From contig CAKAKS010000038.1 of NCBI GenBank assembly GCA_916700875.1, forward strand, positions 16,991,826 through 17,055,825: a stretch of 64,000 nt of DNA, in the 5' to 3' direction. Both the position numbers and the translations under genes were made by a program. The stretch is from Sebastes aleutianus. Lineage: Eukaryota > Chordata > Actinopteri > Perciformes > Sebastidae. The notes below the pieces were generated by a model. That model searched no databases. It had not been told where the DNA came from and worked only from the letters and a program-made list of their open reading frames with translations. Below are positions 24,369 to 34,653 of the stretch, piece by piece. Every line of letters starts with the position of its first letter. The first letter of the stretch is position 1.

Positions 24369-27300
24369 GTAAGTTTACATTTCTATGTGTTTTGTTGCAA
24401 CATCTTTATCCGAGATTTCGCTCAAATATTGGTTTAATATTGTGATAATATCCTTAAAGGGCTCAGTGTGTCTGTGGTGTTCAGGGAACACAGTTAACGT
24501 CGTACTTTAAGGTATTTAACGTTAAAGTAAGTTGTGGAAGATGTGTATGAAGGTGAAATTTATATATGTTTGGAAAATTTGAATGTTATTAGTATAACAC
24601 AAATATGATGTTGTATATAGTATGTATGTGATAGATTTAATGTACTTGATTTCGGACCCCATGGAAGACTAGCTGGTGCCACTGGTATCAGCTAATGGGG
24701 ATCCTTTTTAAATACATAAATAAATAAACCAATAATGTGCATATAGCCTATAATAGGCCTACATGTGGTAATAAGTCTATAGTTTATTAATCCGACAGCA
24801 ATTGTTTTCACTTGTTTCACAGTTTTCTTACCTGTTGTTTTTGTTAGTAAAAGCTGATCCACGAGCTATCAGAAGTAAAAGCTTGTTGTTAAAGTGAAAG
24901 GAAGTAATCATTTTGATTTTAAAACCACTCTCTCGCTGTAATGTTACTAAAGTAATGACGGTAATTTGTTATTATTATAGGCTCGACACACATTGTATTT
25001 GTTATTAACATTAAAAAAGTGTACCAGCTGTATAGTGTCGGTGCTGTGAGCTGACAAAACACTTGGAGACGCTCCTCTATAGTGTCTGATTTATCCAAGT
25101 CAGACACACACTGTTTGTGAAACTTAAACCATGTCACATTATTAAGTTACATGACTTTAATTAAATCTGCGAGGCAATACAAATAATTTGTCACTAAAAT
25201 CAATGAATAATCGTGATAAATAATCGTGATCTCAATATTGATCAAAATAATCGCGATTAGCATTTTTGCCTTAATCTTGCAGTCTTTATCTGAATATCAG
25301 ACATTAGAGGTGCCAACCTTTTGCCCATCTCCTAAAACATTTTAAAGAATAGACCATGTGAAGCTGTCTGAAGCTGTTTGTCTTTGCATAGCATCACCAA
25401 AATTAATCTTGTGCACTATCAATCACAAGTTACATGACTTTAATTCAATCTGCGAGGTTCTAGAATTTTGCGCAAATCGCGTGTCTGATAAAATGTATCC
25501 AATATTTTGGTGCGTCTTTACGCACGAGCCATGTTCAGCCATGACTCTGGAGTGACAGGTCCTAAATGCAGCGGCGGCTGGTGGAAATGTTTCTAGGTAG
25601 GGCTGTGCCACATCCAATCAATTTCAGCAAACATCCCGGTATGATTTAATGCAAAAAGTGAAGGTATCAAAAATACTACTTTGCAGTTAATAATTAACAA
25701 TATTTTATTCCAACAGGAAGAGTAAATAATGCTTTTGAAAAACACAACAGTATAACATGTACTCAGTGGTGGAATGTAACTAAGTACTTAAATACAATTT
25801 TGAGGTACTTCTACTTTACTTGAGTATCTCCATGTTCTGCTAATTTCTACTTCTACTCAACTACATCTCAGAGGGAAATATTAGACTTTTTTACTCCACT
25901 ACATTTATCTGACAACTTTAGTTACTTTACAGATTCAGATTATTAATGCAAAATATAATCACATTACAATCGAAGTACACATATTACTGAGTGCATTCCA
26001 TATTTAAAACACAAATATTGACAATTTGTATAATTTTTCTTATTATTATTATTATTATTATTATTATTAGTAGTAGTAGTAGGAATAGGAATGTTTTTTT
26101 GTGTGAGTCAGGGAGGACTCTAGCCCTAGCGCCCTCTATTGGCCGGCCGCCACTGGTAGTGTCTCTGATTGATCCAAGTCAGAGGCACACTGTTTGTGAA
26201 ACTTTATTAAACTTTATTACTTTATAAACTTTAAACATTATTAAGTTACATAGTAATGTTTTTTTTGTGTGTGACTCAGGGACGTCTGTGATTACAGAAA
26301 ATACTGTAAATCTTAGACCATTTACATATAAATCACAAATGTAACATGTCATTTAAAAAAAAACTTCTGTCATTTTGAAATACAGACAAAAAAATGCAAA
26401 ATTTCTTGAAAAAAACTTATAGCGCATGTCACATTATATAGTTACATGACTTTAATTCAATCTGCGAGGTTTTAGAATTTTGCGCAAATCGCGTGTCTAA
26501 TAAAATGTATCCAATATTTTGGTGCGTCTTAACGCACGGGCCATGTTCAGCCACGACTCTGGAGTGACACGGTCCTAAATAGTCTGTCTCTGTCTCTGTC
26601 TGTCTCCAAACAGGAGGAGCCCCGGCTGGGCAGCGCACCTCTGGCCATGCTGGCAGCCACCTGCAGCAGGATCGGTGAGCCCAGCCCGTCCTGCTCACCT
26701 GCTCTTTGCGACGCGAAAGGCTTTCACCCGTGGAGAAGAGGCTCCACCGCACCAGGTACCAGAAACCTCGGTGCCTGCTTCACCTCCAGGAGTAACAGCA
26801 CCGGACTGACGGACACCTCCTCCAGCGCTTTCTCAGTCACCAACTCTCCTTTTGGGAATGATTTCTCCTCCATGTACCACCAGACCTCCTCTGCTCCATC
26901 AGAACACAACAACAGTGTTCCTGAACAGAGGTCTGTGTTTCTCACCAAGTTCCCCTCCTCGGTGGAAGGCATAGCGGGGATCTACCCGAGGATGCATCCC
27001 TATGAGTCCTGGTTCAAACCGGTTGGAGACGTCAGTAACGCGTCTAGTGCATGGTGGGACATGGGAACCGGCTGGGTGGACACGCAGAGCGCAGCCGGGT
27101 TACCCTCACCTCTGGGCGGATACAGCTCTGACTACAGCTACGGAGCTTCTCAGCACCTGCACCCCGCCACGCAGCACCTGTTCGACGGCTTCAGGCCACC
27201 TGTGCAAGCTCCTTACTCGGAGTCCACCACGACAGGTGTTGTCACAGGAACCCCCGTGGTTTCTCTACCTGCATCTTCTCGCTCCTCTTCCTCGAGGCGC

Positions 27301-27813
27301 TACTCAGGTAGAGCCACGTGCGACTGCCCGAACTGCCAGGAGTTGGAGAGCCTCGGCCAAGGAGGTACGAGTCCACGCAGGAGAGGCATGCACAGCTGCC
27401 ACATCCCGGGTTGTGGCAAAGTTTACGGGAAAACCTCTCACCTGAAGGCTCACCTGCGCTGGCACACCGGAGAGAGGCCGTTCGTGTGCAACTGGCTCTT
27501 CTGCGGCAAACGCTTCACGCGCTCCGACGAGCTGCAGCGGCACCTGCGCACGCACACAGGTGAGAAGCGGTTTGAGTGCGCGATCTGCCACAAGCGGTTC
27601 ATGCGCTCCGACCACCTGAGCAAGCACGCGAGGACGCACAGCGCGGAGGGTGGCGAGGAGGATGGAGATGGAGATGGAGATGGAGATGGAGCAGAACCGG
27701 GACTCGTTGTTAAAGGGAGCAGCGACACGGACAACAGCCTCTCTGGTTGTAGCCCGAGACAGTCTCCCGGTGTGAACGTGGTGCGTGAGACTGTCCAAAC
27801 CAAGGTGGAATAA
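24348..27813 (+). CDS. sp8: Sp8-type zinc-finger transcription factor (two exons)
   Basis: Two exons (24348-24368 and 26614-27813) encode about 406 residues of an Sp-family, GC/GT-box-binding nuclear factor. Sp8 acts in limb/fin ectoderm and neural patterning. The 7-residue first exon joins in phase to EEPRLGSAPLAMLAATC, the Sp8/Sp9 N-terminus. The Buttonhead box (ATCDCPNC) is near residues 242-249. Three C2H2 fingers begin at Cys269, Cys299 and Cys329, with linkers HTGERPF and HTGEKRF. Short blocks shared with Sp8, such as HPYESWF and GIYPR, occur in order. Mammalian Sp8 is about 490-510 residues; this copy is shorter because it lacks the Ala, Gly and Ser runs. An acidic Asp-Gly run follows the fingers. 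Fish have sp8 duplicates and I cannot tell which this is. Sp9 is the alternative, but the neighbouring itgb8 favours sp8. Confidence 0.93.
24369..26613 (+). other. sp8: sp8 intron 1, built partly from duplicated segments
   Basis: This 2.2-kb intron holds several related segments. 25290-25426 repeats an upstream segment at 22244-22386. 25427-25567 matches 26440-26580, which ends 33 bases before exon 2. 25079-25174 matches 26157-26250. The block beginning AAGTTACATGACTTTAATT occurs at about 25144, 25427 and 26439. It also holds a LINE-type 3' tail (about 24650-24735), a fragment with TAATCGTGATT motifs (25195-25275), a generic teleost repeat (25764-25965) and a TTA/TAG trinucleotide run (26040-26083). 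Confidence 0.8.
26614..27813 (+). CDS. sp8: sp8 coding exon 2 (activation region, Btd box, zinc fingers)
   Basis: The acceptor is a TCTGTCTCTGTC-type pyrimidine tract ending in CAG at 26611-26613. The exon stays open from 26614 to a TAA at 27811-27813 (399 codons plus stop). It carries the whole protein apart from the first seven residues, including the Buttonhead box and all three C2H2 fingers (DNA 27397 to about 27640). A GGAGAT hexamer run at about 27661-27690 encodes the acidic Asp-Gly stretch just after finger 3. The middle part is Ser-, Thr- and Tyr-rich, as in Sp8 activation regions. Confidence 0.95.
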   Translation, partial: EEPRLGSAPLAMLAATCSRIGEPSPSCSPALCDAKGFHPWRRGSTAPGTRNLGACFTSRSNSTGLTDTSSSAFSVTNSPFGNDFSSMYHQTSSAPSEHNNSVPEQRSVFLTKFPSSVEGIAGIYPRMHPYESWFKPVGDVSNASSAWWDMGTGWVDTQSAAGLPSPLGGYSSDYSYGASQHLHPATQHLFDGFRPPVQAPYSESTTTGVVTGTPVVSLPASSRSSSSRRYSGRATCDCPNCQELESLGQGGTSPRRRGMHSCHIPGCGKVYGKTSHLKAHLRWHTGERPFVCNWLFCGKRFTRSDELQRHLRTHTGEKRFECAICHKRFMRSDHLSKHARTHSAEGGEEDGDGDGDGDGAEPGLVVKGSSDTDNSLSGCSPRQSPGVNVVRETVQTKVE

Positions 27814-28406
27814 TTTAACAAAGCAGCACGTGCAGGGCATTTGTTTGATTCCCACTGTATACCAGCCTGTGTATATGGAGTGTGTGCTTCTCTGGACACT
27901 TAAAAAAACTGAAATGGCACTTTATGATGAACACTGTGTCCTTATACCTCATCTTGTTTGTAGCCTTCTTTAAAAAAAATAAATTTCTACTTTACAGTTT
28001 ATCAGACTTGTTTTATTTGAAGACATATAATTTATTCTACACATTTTATTTAGAATGAAACAAGTGGCCTATTCTGTCACCATCCCGGTCATTTTGTGAC
28101 ATAATTGCCCTGAATTTTTAATTTAAGGTTATTCCATACAGGTTATTTTAAAATATGTTAGGTTTAAAGACTAAATTATGATTTATCTCTGCTTGTAAAT
28201 CATGATTATATTTTATAACTCAGTAAAACAGGACCATTTTTGGATATATTTCGTTTCTCTGTGCGTTTATCTGCCTTAGGGGTATGATTTAGCCTATTTG
28301 TATATTCTATTTTATGAGAATAATGCATATTTTTGTGAGAATTAAAAATATAGAACAGTATACATCTACTTTCTATCTTGACTATTCTAAACCAGGACAA
28401 ATTACA
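27812..28406 (+). repeat. Tandem-duplicated sp8 3' flank, copy 1
   Basis: Starting almost exactly at the sp8 stop codon, about 595 bases are repeated directly downstream. Copy 1 begins TAATTTAACAAAGCAGCACG and ends in CCAGGACAAATTACATA; the next base starts copy 2. Shared blocks include TGTGTGCTTCTCTGGACACTT and a long AT-rich segment around AAATCATGATTATATTTTA. It probably contains most of the sp8 3' UTR. Confidence 0.85.
27978..27983 (+). terminator. sp8: Polyadenylation signal candidate for sp8
   Basis: A canonical AATAAA lies 165 bases after the sp8 stop codon. In the second copy of the duplicated 3' flank (near 28571) the matching hexamer reads AATGAA, so only the first copy keeps the signal. 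Confidence 0.55.
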
Positions 28407-29239
28407 TAATAATTTAACAAAGCAACACGTGGGCATTTGATTCCACTGTATGCCAGCCTGTATGTGTGGAGTGTGTGCTTCTCTGGACACTTAAAAAAAC
28501 CCTGAAATGGCACTTTATGATGAACACTGTGTCCTTATACCTCACCTTGTTTGTAGCCTTCTTTAAAAAAATGAATTTGTACTTTACAGTTTATCAGACT
28601 TGTTTTATTTGAAGACATGTTATATGCGCCTAATTTATTCTATTTAGAATTAAACAAGTGGCCTGTTCTGTCACCTTCTGGGTCATTTCGTGACATAATT
28701 GCCCTGAATTAAATTTTTTCCTTTTTTATACTTTATTTTTTTCAAGGCTGTTTCCATATATGCAATCCACTGTTTGTAATTACAACAGTCTACAAACCAA
28801 CTTTTAAGTAGATGAGCTTACAGACAAACCCATCAAGTACACTTAGAGAAAACAACCTCAACATTCAAAACCAAAACAAAACCAAGAAAATAAATAACAA
28901 TAATAATAATGACAAAAAGAAAGAGTAGAGTTAAAAATATATATATATTTTTAATTTAAGGTTATTCCATATCGCTACAGGTTATTTTAAAATATGTTCT
29001 GTTTAAAGACTAGATTATGGTTTATCTCTGCTTGTAAATCATGATTATATTTTATAACTCAGTAAAATAGGATTTTTGGACATATGTATTTCGTTTCTCT
29101 GTAAATCTGCTATAGGGGTAGGATTTAGCCTATTTGTATATTCTATTTTATGAGAATAAAGAATATTTTTGTGAGAATTCAAAATATAAAACAGTATAAA
29201 TCTATCTATCTTGACTATTCTAAACCAGGACAAATTACA
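28407..29239 (+). repeat. Tandem-duplicated sp8 3' flank, copy 2 with insertion
   Basis: This is the second copy of the block that follows the sp8 stop codon, in the same orientation and order. It is about 240 bases longer because of a block at roughly 28713-28950 with no counterpart in copy 1. That block is T-rich at its start and has an A-rich end with an AAT run and ATATATATAT. It ends with the same CCAGGACAAATTACATAA as copy 1. The poly(A) hexamer present in copy 1 is lost here. Confidence 0.85.
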
Positions 29240-31669
29240 TAAGAAAATAACTACTAGAATTAATCACACTGTATATGAGAATTTCTTTATGAGGTACCTG
29301 AAGTTCATCCATTCAGCGTATTTATAAAAAAAAAAAAAAAAAAGACTGTTGATTTGATGAATTGTTTTTTGTTGTAGGTCTTCATTATATCAGACATTGT
29401 TAGTACAGACATTTGCCATTAAATCAAATAAATTGAAATCGCCTGATTGAGGTATTGAAATGATTTGTGTGTGAGCTGCACTGTTGAAGAAAGAATGATC
29501 ATTTATCAAACATTGTATTTTGCACACTTTCTGCAACTGTCTATTGCTTCAATATTTACAGTGATCAGTAACACTCATCTCAGTTGCCTTAGTGTGCATC
29601 TCCACCTAGTGTTCAGTTTATACACTCACCAGTTGTTTGGACCACATGGGTTGGTCACACTTTGATGTTGTGTACACTGTGTTGCATCCAGTTGTGGGAA
29701 AAGCACTCAGAAGTTTAACTTAAGTAAAAGTATTAATACCACTGTGTAAAAATACTCTGTTACAAGTCAAAGTCCTGCATTCAAAATCTTACTTGAGTGA
29801 AAGTACAAAAGTATTAGAATCAAAATATACTTAAAGTACTAAAACGACTCATTATTATGCAGAATGGCCCATTTTGGAATAATATATATTATATTGTTGG
29901 ATCATAATTATTGCTGCATATTTCATATTTAACATTGCAGCTGGTTATGGTGTAGCAAATTTTAAATACTTTACTACTGGGCAGGTTAAGCTATGTATCA
30001 TAATGTAATAGTTGCTTCAGATTAATAATACAAAATATAAATCTGTAAAGTAACTAAAGCTGTCAGATAAATATAGTGCAGTAAAAAGTACAATATTTCT
30101 GAGATGTAGTGGAGTAGAAGTGTAAAGCAGTACCTCAAAAGTGTACTTAAGTATAGTGCTTAAGTAAATGTACTTAGTTACATTACATCACTGGTTGCAT
30201 CACAAAATCTGAAAAAATATTTGCCAGCTCTGCACAAAACCGTACATTAAACAGAACTGAAAATATTGACTTTATATTTATTTGAAAATACAGGCTGGCT
30301 TGCAAATGTGACAATAGTGTTGCTTAATTTGTCACTACCTTAAGTTATACATTATAAATCATACTAAAATGGATTAGGCCTTACTAATTTTTCACATTTC
30401 CATAAAAAAATATTAATTCAAATACAATCTGTTGGTACAGAAAAGCGAAAGAACTCAAGAAATAATTAAAAAAAATCTTGCACATTTTATTGTTGATGAA
30501 AACATTCATGCTACACAGCTAGTCACATTATTTGACAGCAAAACTACACAGAAAAAGTGCTGTTGTTACTCCGAACTCAGGGCCCGGTTAGATGAGATGA
30601 TTATTGCTGAATTATTCTCATGGTTAGAGATAGAGAGAGACCGCTCTTCATAAACACAAACAGTACTCACTACCTGTAACCCACCAAAGTATCATAAAAT
30701 AGCACAATTAACATAAATAAAAAGAAAATAATCACAATAAATAATAATTAGTGTTCCTGACTTACAGTAAAAGAGAGCAGCTATTGCTGTAAACAACATT
30801 GTGTTAAATAAGATTCAAAAAGAGGAACAGGACAAGCGAAAGTCTCCCAAAATGCAACTGGCGCTCTGGATCGAGAGGGTCTAGTGCACGAGGAGTGTAA
30901 CTCCACCTCTGACCTCAGTACCTTCAGAGCTGATTCGTACCTCTGAACAGGAGTCTCAACTGGTCAGTAATGGCTCTGGGATGATCAGCACATGCATGCA
31001 GACACAGTTCTGGTGATAGACGCCACATGTGCAGGCGTTTGATGATGCGTTTGCCATTAATTGTCAGTATGTTGCTTTTTTTTAAAAATATGATTTCTCA
31101 GTCTATTGTTATTCCAGTGTTGTGGATTTGTTACATTAGCTTCAAATGCACTTGGATAGATGCATTTTAATGCCCATCATATAGCAAACCCACCATCACA
31201 GCTCTCATGCCCCACCGTTTTCAGTAGTATAATGCAAAACAATTGTTCAAGTGCAAGTCTAACCGGATTATCAAAAACACATGAAACTATATTCTCACTT
31301 ATAGAAAAATGCCATAATGTAACACTAATTTGCAGTTGATTGGTTAACAAAAACAAAATGCAACAAATAAACTAGAAGACAAGGTATGCCACAGATGAAA
31401 ACAATTAAACAGGCATACATAGTCATTGGTGTGCTTTGTGAATTAAATCCCAAGGCAGTACAGCTGAGGTCAGTAATGTGTTGACAGTATTATTGGAGAT
31501 ACAAATGCAGTACCTCAAGCTGGCCACACGGGGGCAGACTAAGACAGGGAGATAGTTCAGTTGGAGTGTCACACAATCACATACACCGAAAAACATGTAG
31601 TGTTTTACTATAAAATCATAAATAGAAAGCCTAGATAGAGCATAAATGCATCTACCTGCACCACACACA

Positions 31670-31724
<55 letters not shown>

Positions 31725-33224
31725 TCATAATTTAGAGCAATGTTTGCTGAATGACTAAAAAGCGAGGAATGATCACCCTTTACCCTGCGGAGGAAGCAGC
31801 CTCCCTGCTGCTACAGAGAAAGAAGAGGTGGGGGACATGTGCTCTTTGTTTCATCTCGATTTCCAGGATACTGGCCACATTAGTCACACAGTCGATGAGA
31901 GTTTGGTCAGTTCATTTTTACAAATGTGATCCATGTGAGGTTTCATAGTTTAGTTTATCATTATCAGAGTCTCTGCATGCAGCTGGTTGAAGTTTTAGGA
32001 AGGTTTAGAGGCAGAAAAGAAGCCTTCAGTTGACTCTCCTTCTATATGTCTCTACTGACTTCCTTCTAACCTTGACCTTTGATCTTTTCCTAGCACTGCC
32101 AGGGGTCACCCAGGGGCATCTTGGAAATCTGGATGTGCATCTCCACGGGACGGTCAGGTGGACGGTCCCTCCTATAGGTAACTGTCTTCTCATTGGTTGT
32201 TGGGATGAATGCCAGGTCCTGAGGAGTGACAGAAATATGCAGTCAGTAATAGCCACACTCACACACACACACACACACACACACACGCATGCATGCAACC
32301 AAAACATGATACTCATTTTAGTGTTGCATTTCTATAGATGTAGGGACTCCCAAGAGATCAATTTCAATCCAGCAGAAGCTGAGATATCTTGACCTTTAGT
32401 CCTTTATATGGGTTAAATTGCAACAGAAGACGTTATACACACGTTATATAGATTTTTTCACAGGCTGTGTTGTTATCCATGTGACTATTGAATCACCAGC
32501 CACCTGCCAGGCTGCTATTGTTAATAAGAATTTGTTCTTAATTGACTTGCCTGGTTAAATAAAGGCTAAATAAATACAAATAAACCTGATTCCACTGTTA
32601 TCAGGCCACACGTTAGAACACAAACAAAACAACTTCTTTAGGTTTAGGCAACAAAACCACTTAGTTAAGTTAAGGGGGAAATCGTGTGTTTTGGCTTAAA
32701 ATAACGTTTCAAAAGTGAAACTTAACACTTGTGGATACAAAGATAACTACACGTCGTTGCCTGTCATAACTCCTACGGTCACTAGAGGTCTCTGTTGTCT
32801 TCTTTTATACCTTATTTCGGTGATCTATCATGTGAATAGATGACAAAACCTACTAGTGGGTGTAGCATGGCCCTACTGACCCATATCTATGAGGCTTATA
32901 ACCACCAATAACGTGCCACTTTAATATCAGCAGCTTAGGTGGATTTTCTTAAATGTTCAACCTAAGAAGTAGAGAGTAGCCATTTGTTATATTATGTAGT
33001 CTTTGAGAAAGTATGTACAGCTTTACAACACTTTTAAAACTCCCAGCCAAAGTAAATATGAATGATCTTTCCTCTGCAACATCAACAGGTTAATTGTGCT
33101 CCATGCAAGAAGTCAAATGTTACCAAAACAGAAGCAAGTATTTTCACACAGTCTATAATCTGCAGTGTCATGAAGATGATCTGCGGTGAACGATGAACAA
33201 TAAATGAGTGGTTTCTAAACACTT
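29240..33224. other. Intergenic DNA between the 3' ends of sp8 and itgb8
   Basis: No gene recognised. It contains an AGTA-type repeat (29692-30195), an A run (29326-29343), a CT/CA microsatellite (31672-31725), a CA microsatellite (32254-32286), a retroposon tail with GACTTGCCTGGTTAAATAAAGG (about 32,500-32,575) and a dispersed repeat fragment (32,620-32,760). ABC-transporter motifs expected from mammalian ABCB5 were not seen. A - strand ATTAAA at 32920-32925 could serve itgb8 polyadenylation. Confidence 0.5.
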
Positions 33225-33326
33225 TCACACCAGTTTAGGCACACACATCTCCAGAAAGCCCCCTGTTGTAATTTCCATCATTTCCTTCTTCTCGAAGGTG
33301 CTGTACATCACTTTAAAGGAACAAAT
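33225..33326 (-). CDS. itgb8: itgb8 last exon (cytoplasmic tail, tentative)
   Basis: Thirty-three codons plus TGA. The acceptor is a CT-rich tract ending GTCCAG, in the phase required by the previous exon. The peptide contains ICSFKVMYSTFEKKEMMEI, which aligns loosely with the human beta-8 tail (CTRAVTYRREKPEEIKMDI), and it lacks NPxY motifs, as beta-8 does. The similarity is weak and a competing AG sits seven bases upstream in the wrong phase, so this exon is the least certain part of the gene. Confidence 0.5.
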   Translation of the reverse strand: MCSFKVMYSTFEKKEMMEITTGGFLEMCVPKLV

Positions 33327-34420
33327 CTGGACACTGTAGATGGCGAACAGGGAGTTGAGAGAGGAAATGTAAAATACAGCTGTACCTCTAACAGCAGACT
33401 CAAAATTCTCGCTCATGGTTTCAGCGGAGAGTACACATGAACAAAAATATCCTGAAGAATTAATGAGTCTCTAATATTTCTCTAGGGACATCTCAATTAA
33501 AACCCTGTTGTGCTGATGACCGCCTCAAACATGCTTGACTTTTGAGAGCTAACCTTTCCAGTGCAGTGATAGCCTCCGTCCTCAGCAGCATCCCCTGGTG
33601 ACAGGCCTCTCTTCTGTAGCAGCAGCCGGGATACGGCCACCACCACCAGCCCGCACAGCACCGTCAGAGCACACACACCCAGGAATGTTCCTACTAACCG
33701 GCTGTTGCTGGCACACTCTGTGGACACATACATAAGGTTTCACTGTGGAGGACTGGGACAGGGCAAAAAGGTTACACTCATACTTTTACCTCTGAAAGTG
33801 AGGAGTAGAAGTAGTAGCATAAAATACAAATACCTCAAAGTTGTCTTTGAGTAAATATACTTGGTTACTTTCCATACAAACACCAACACGTACACAGCTT
33901 TGTCAGTGGCAGCTGTGCCAGCGGTGCTGCTCTGAATAGTCAGCTGGCTGTGTATCTGCTGGGGAGCATGTGTGGATGACGGCCTCATCGCTCAGCACAA
34001 AGAGCCCAAAGAGCGCTCTGACATTTTGTAACAGGGTTACCATGGAGACCTGGCTCCTGCTGCAGCCGGGAGGAGTGGGCGTGAGCCGGAAGAGAGTGTC
34101 CCGTTGGGTGGAGGGGTGTAGGGTTGGAGGGGTGAGGGTGAGAGGACAGGGGGGGAACGCACAATGAACGGTGCTGTTCCAAAAAACTCGGGAAGGCGGG
34201 GACGAACTGTAACACTTGGATGTGCAATAATGTGTGTGTGTAACCCAGGACATGTGTGAATTAGTGGGGTTAGTGTGTGTGTGAACATTAAGAAGGTGAA
34301 CTGGGAACTGAGGGGAAATGTAAAATACAGCTGTAACACTGACAGCAGGCTTGCTGACTCAAACACACCAGGGTGCAGTAGTGCCGCAATAGTAGCAACG
34401 GAAGTGACCTCTGATGAAGT

Positions 34421-34466
<46 letters not shown>

Positions 34467-34609
34467 GACATTATACCTGGTCTGGTGCTTATGTGAAGCT
34501 GGGGCTGACCAGACTGTGAGCTTGTTTGAAACCGATAGCGACAGCTGTCATTACTGATGTACATACACTGAATCCACATCTCCCCTGCTTGGCCTGAAAA
34601 TGGAGAGAG

Positions 34610-34653
<44 letters not shown>

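Noticed and set aside
27304..27899. Long - strand frames (183 and 149 residues) across the sp8 zinc fingers
   Set aside because: They are antisense shadows of the GC-rich sp8 coding sequence; the + frame has the zinc fingers.
27813..33224. Search for abcb5 exons (Walker A GxxGxGKS/T, LSGGQ)
   Set aside because: No such motif was seen in any frame in this interval.
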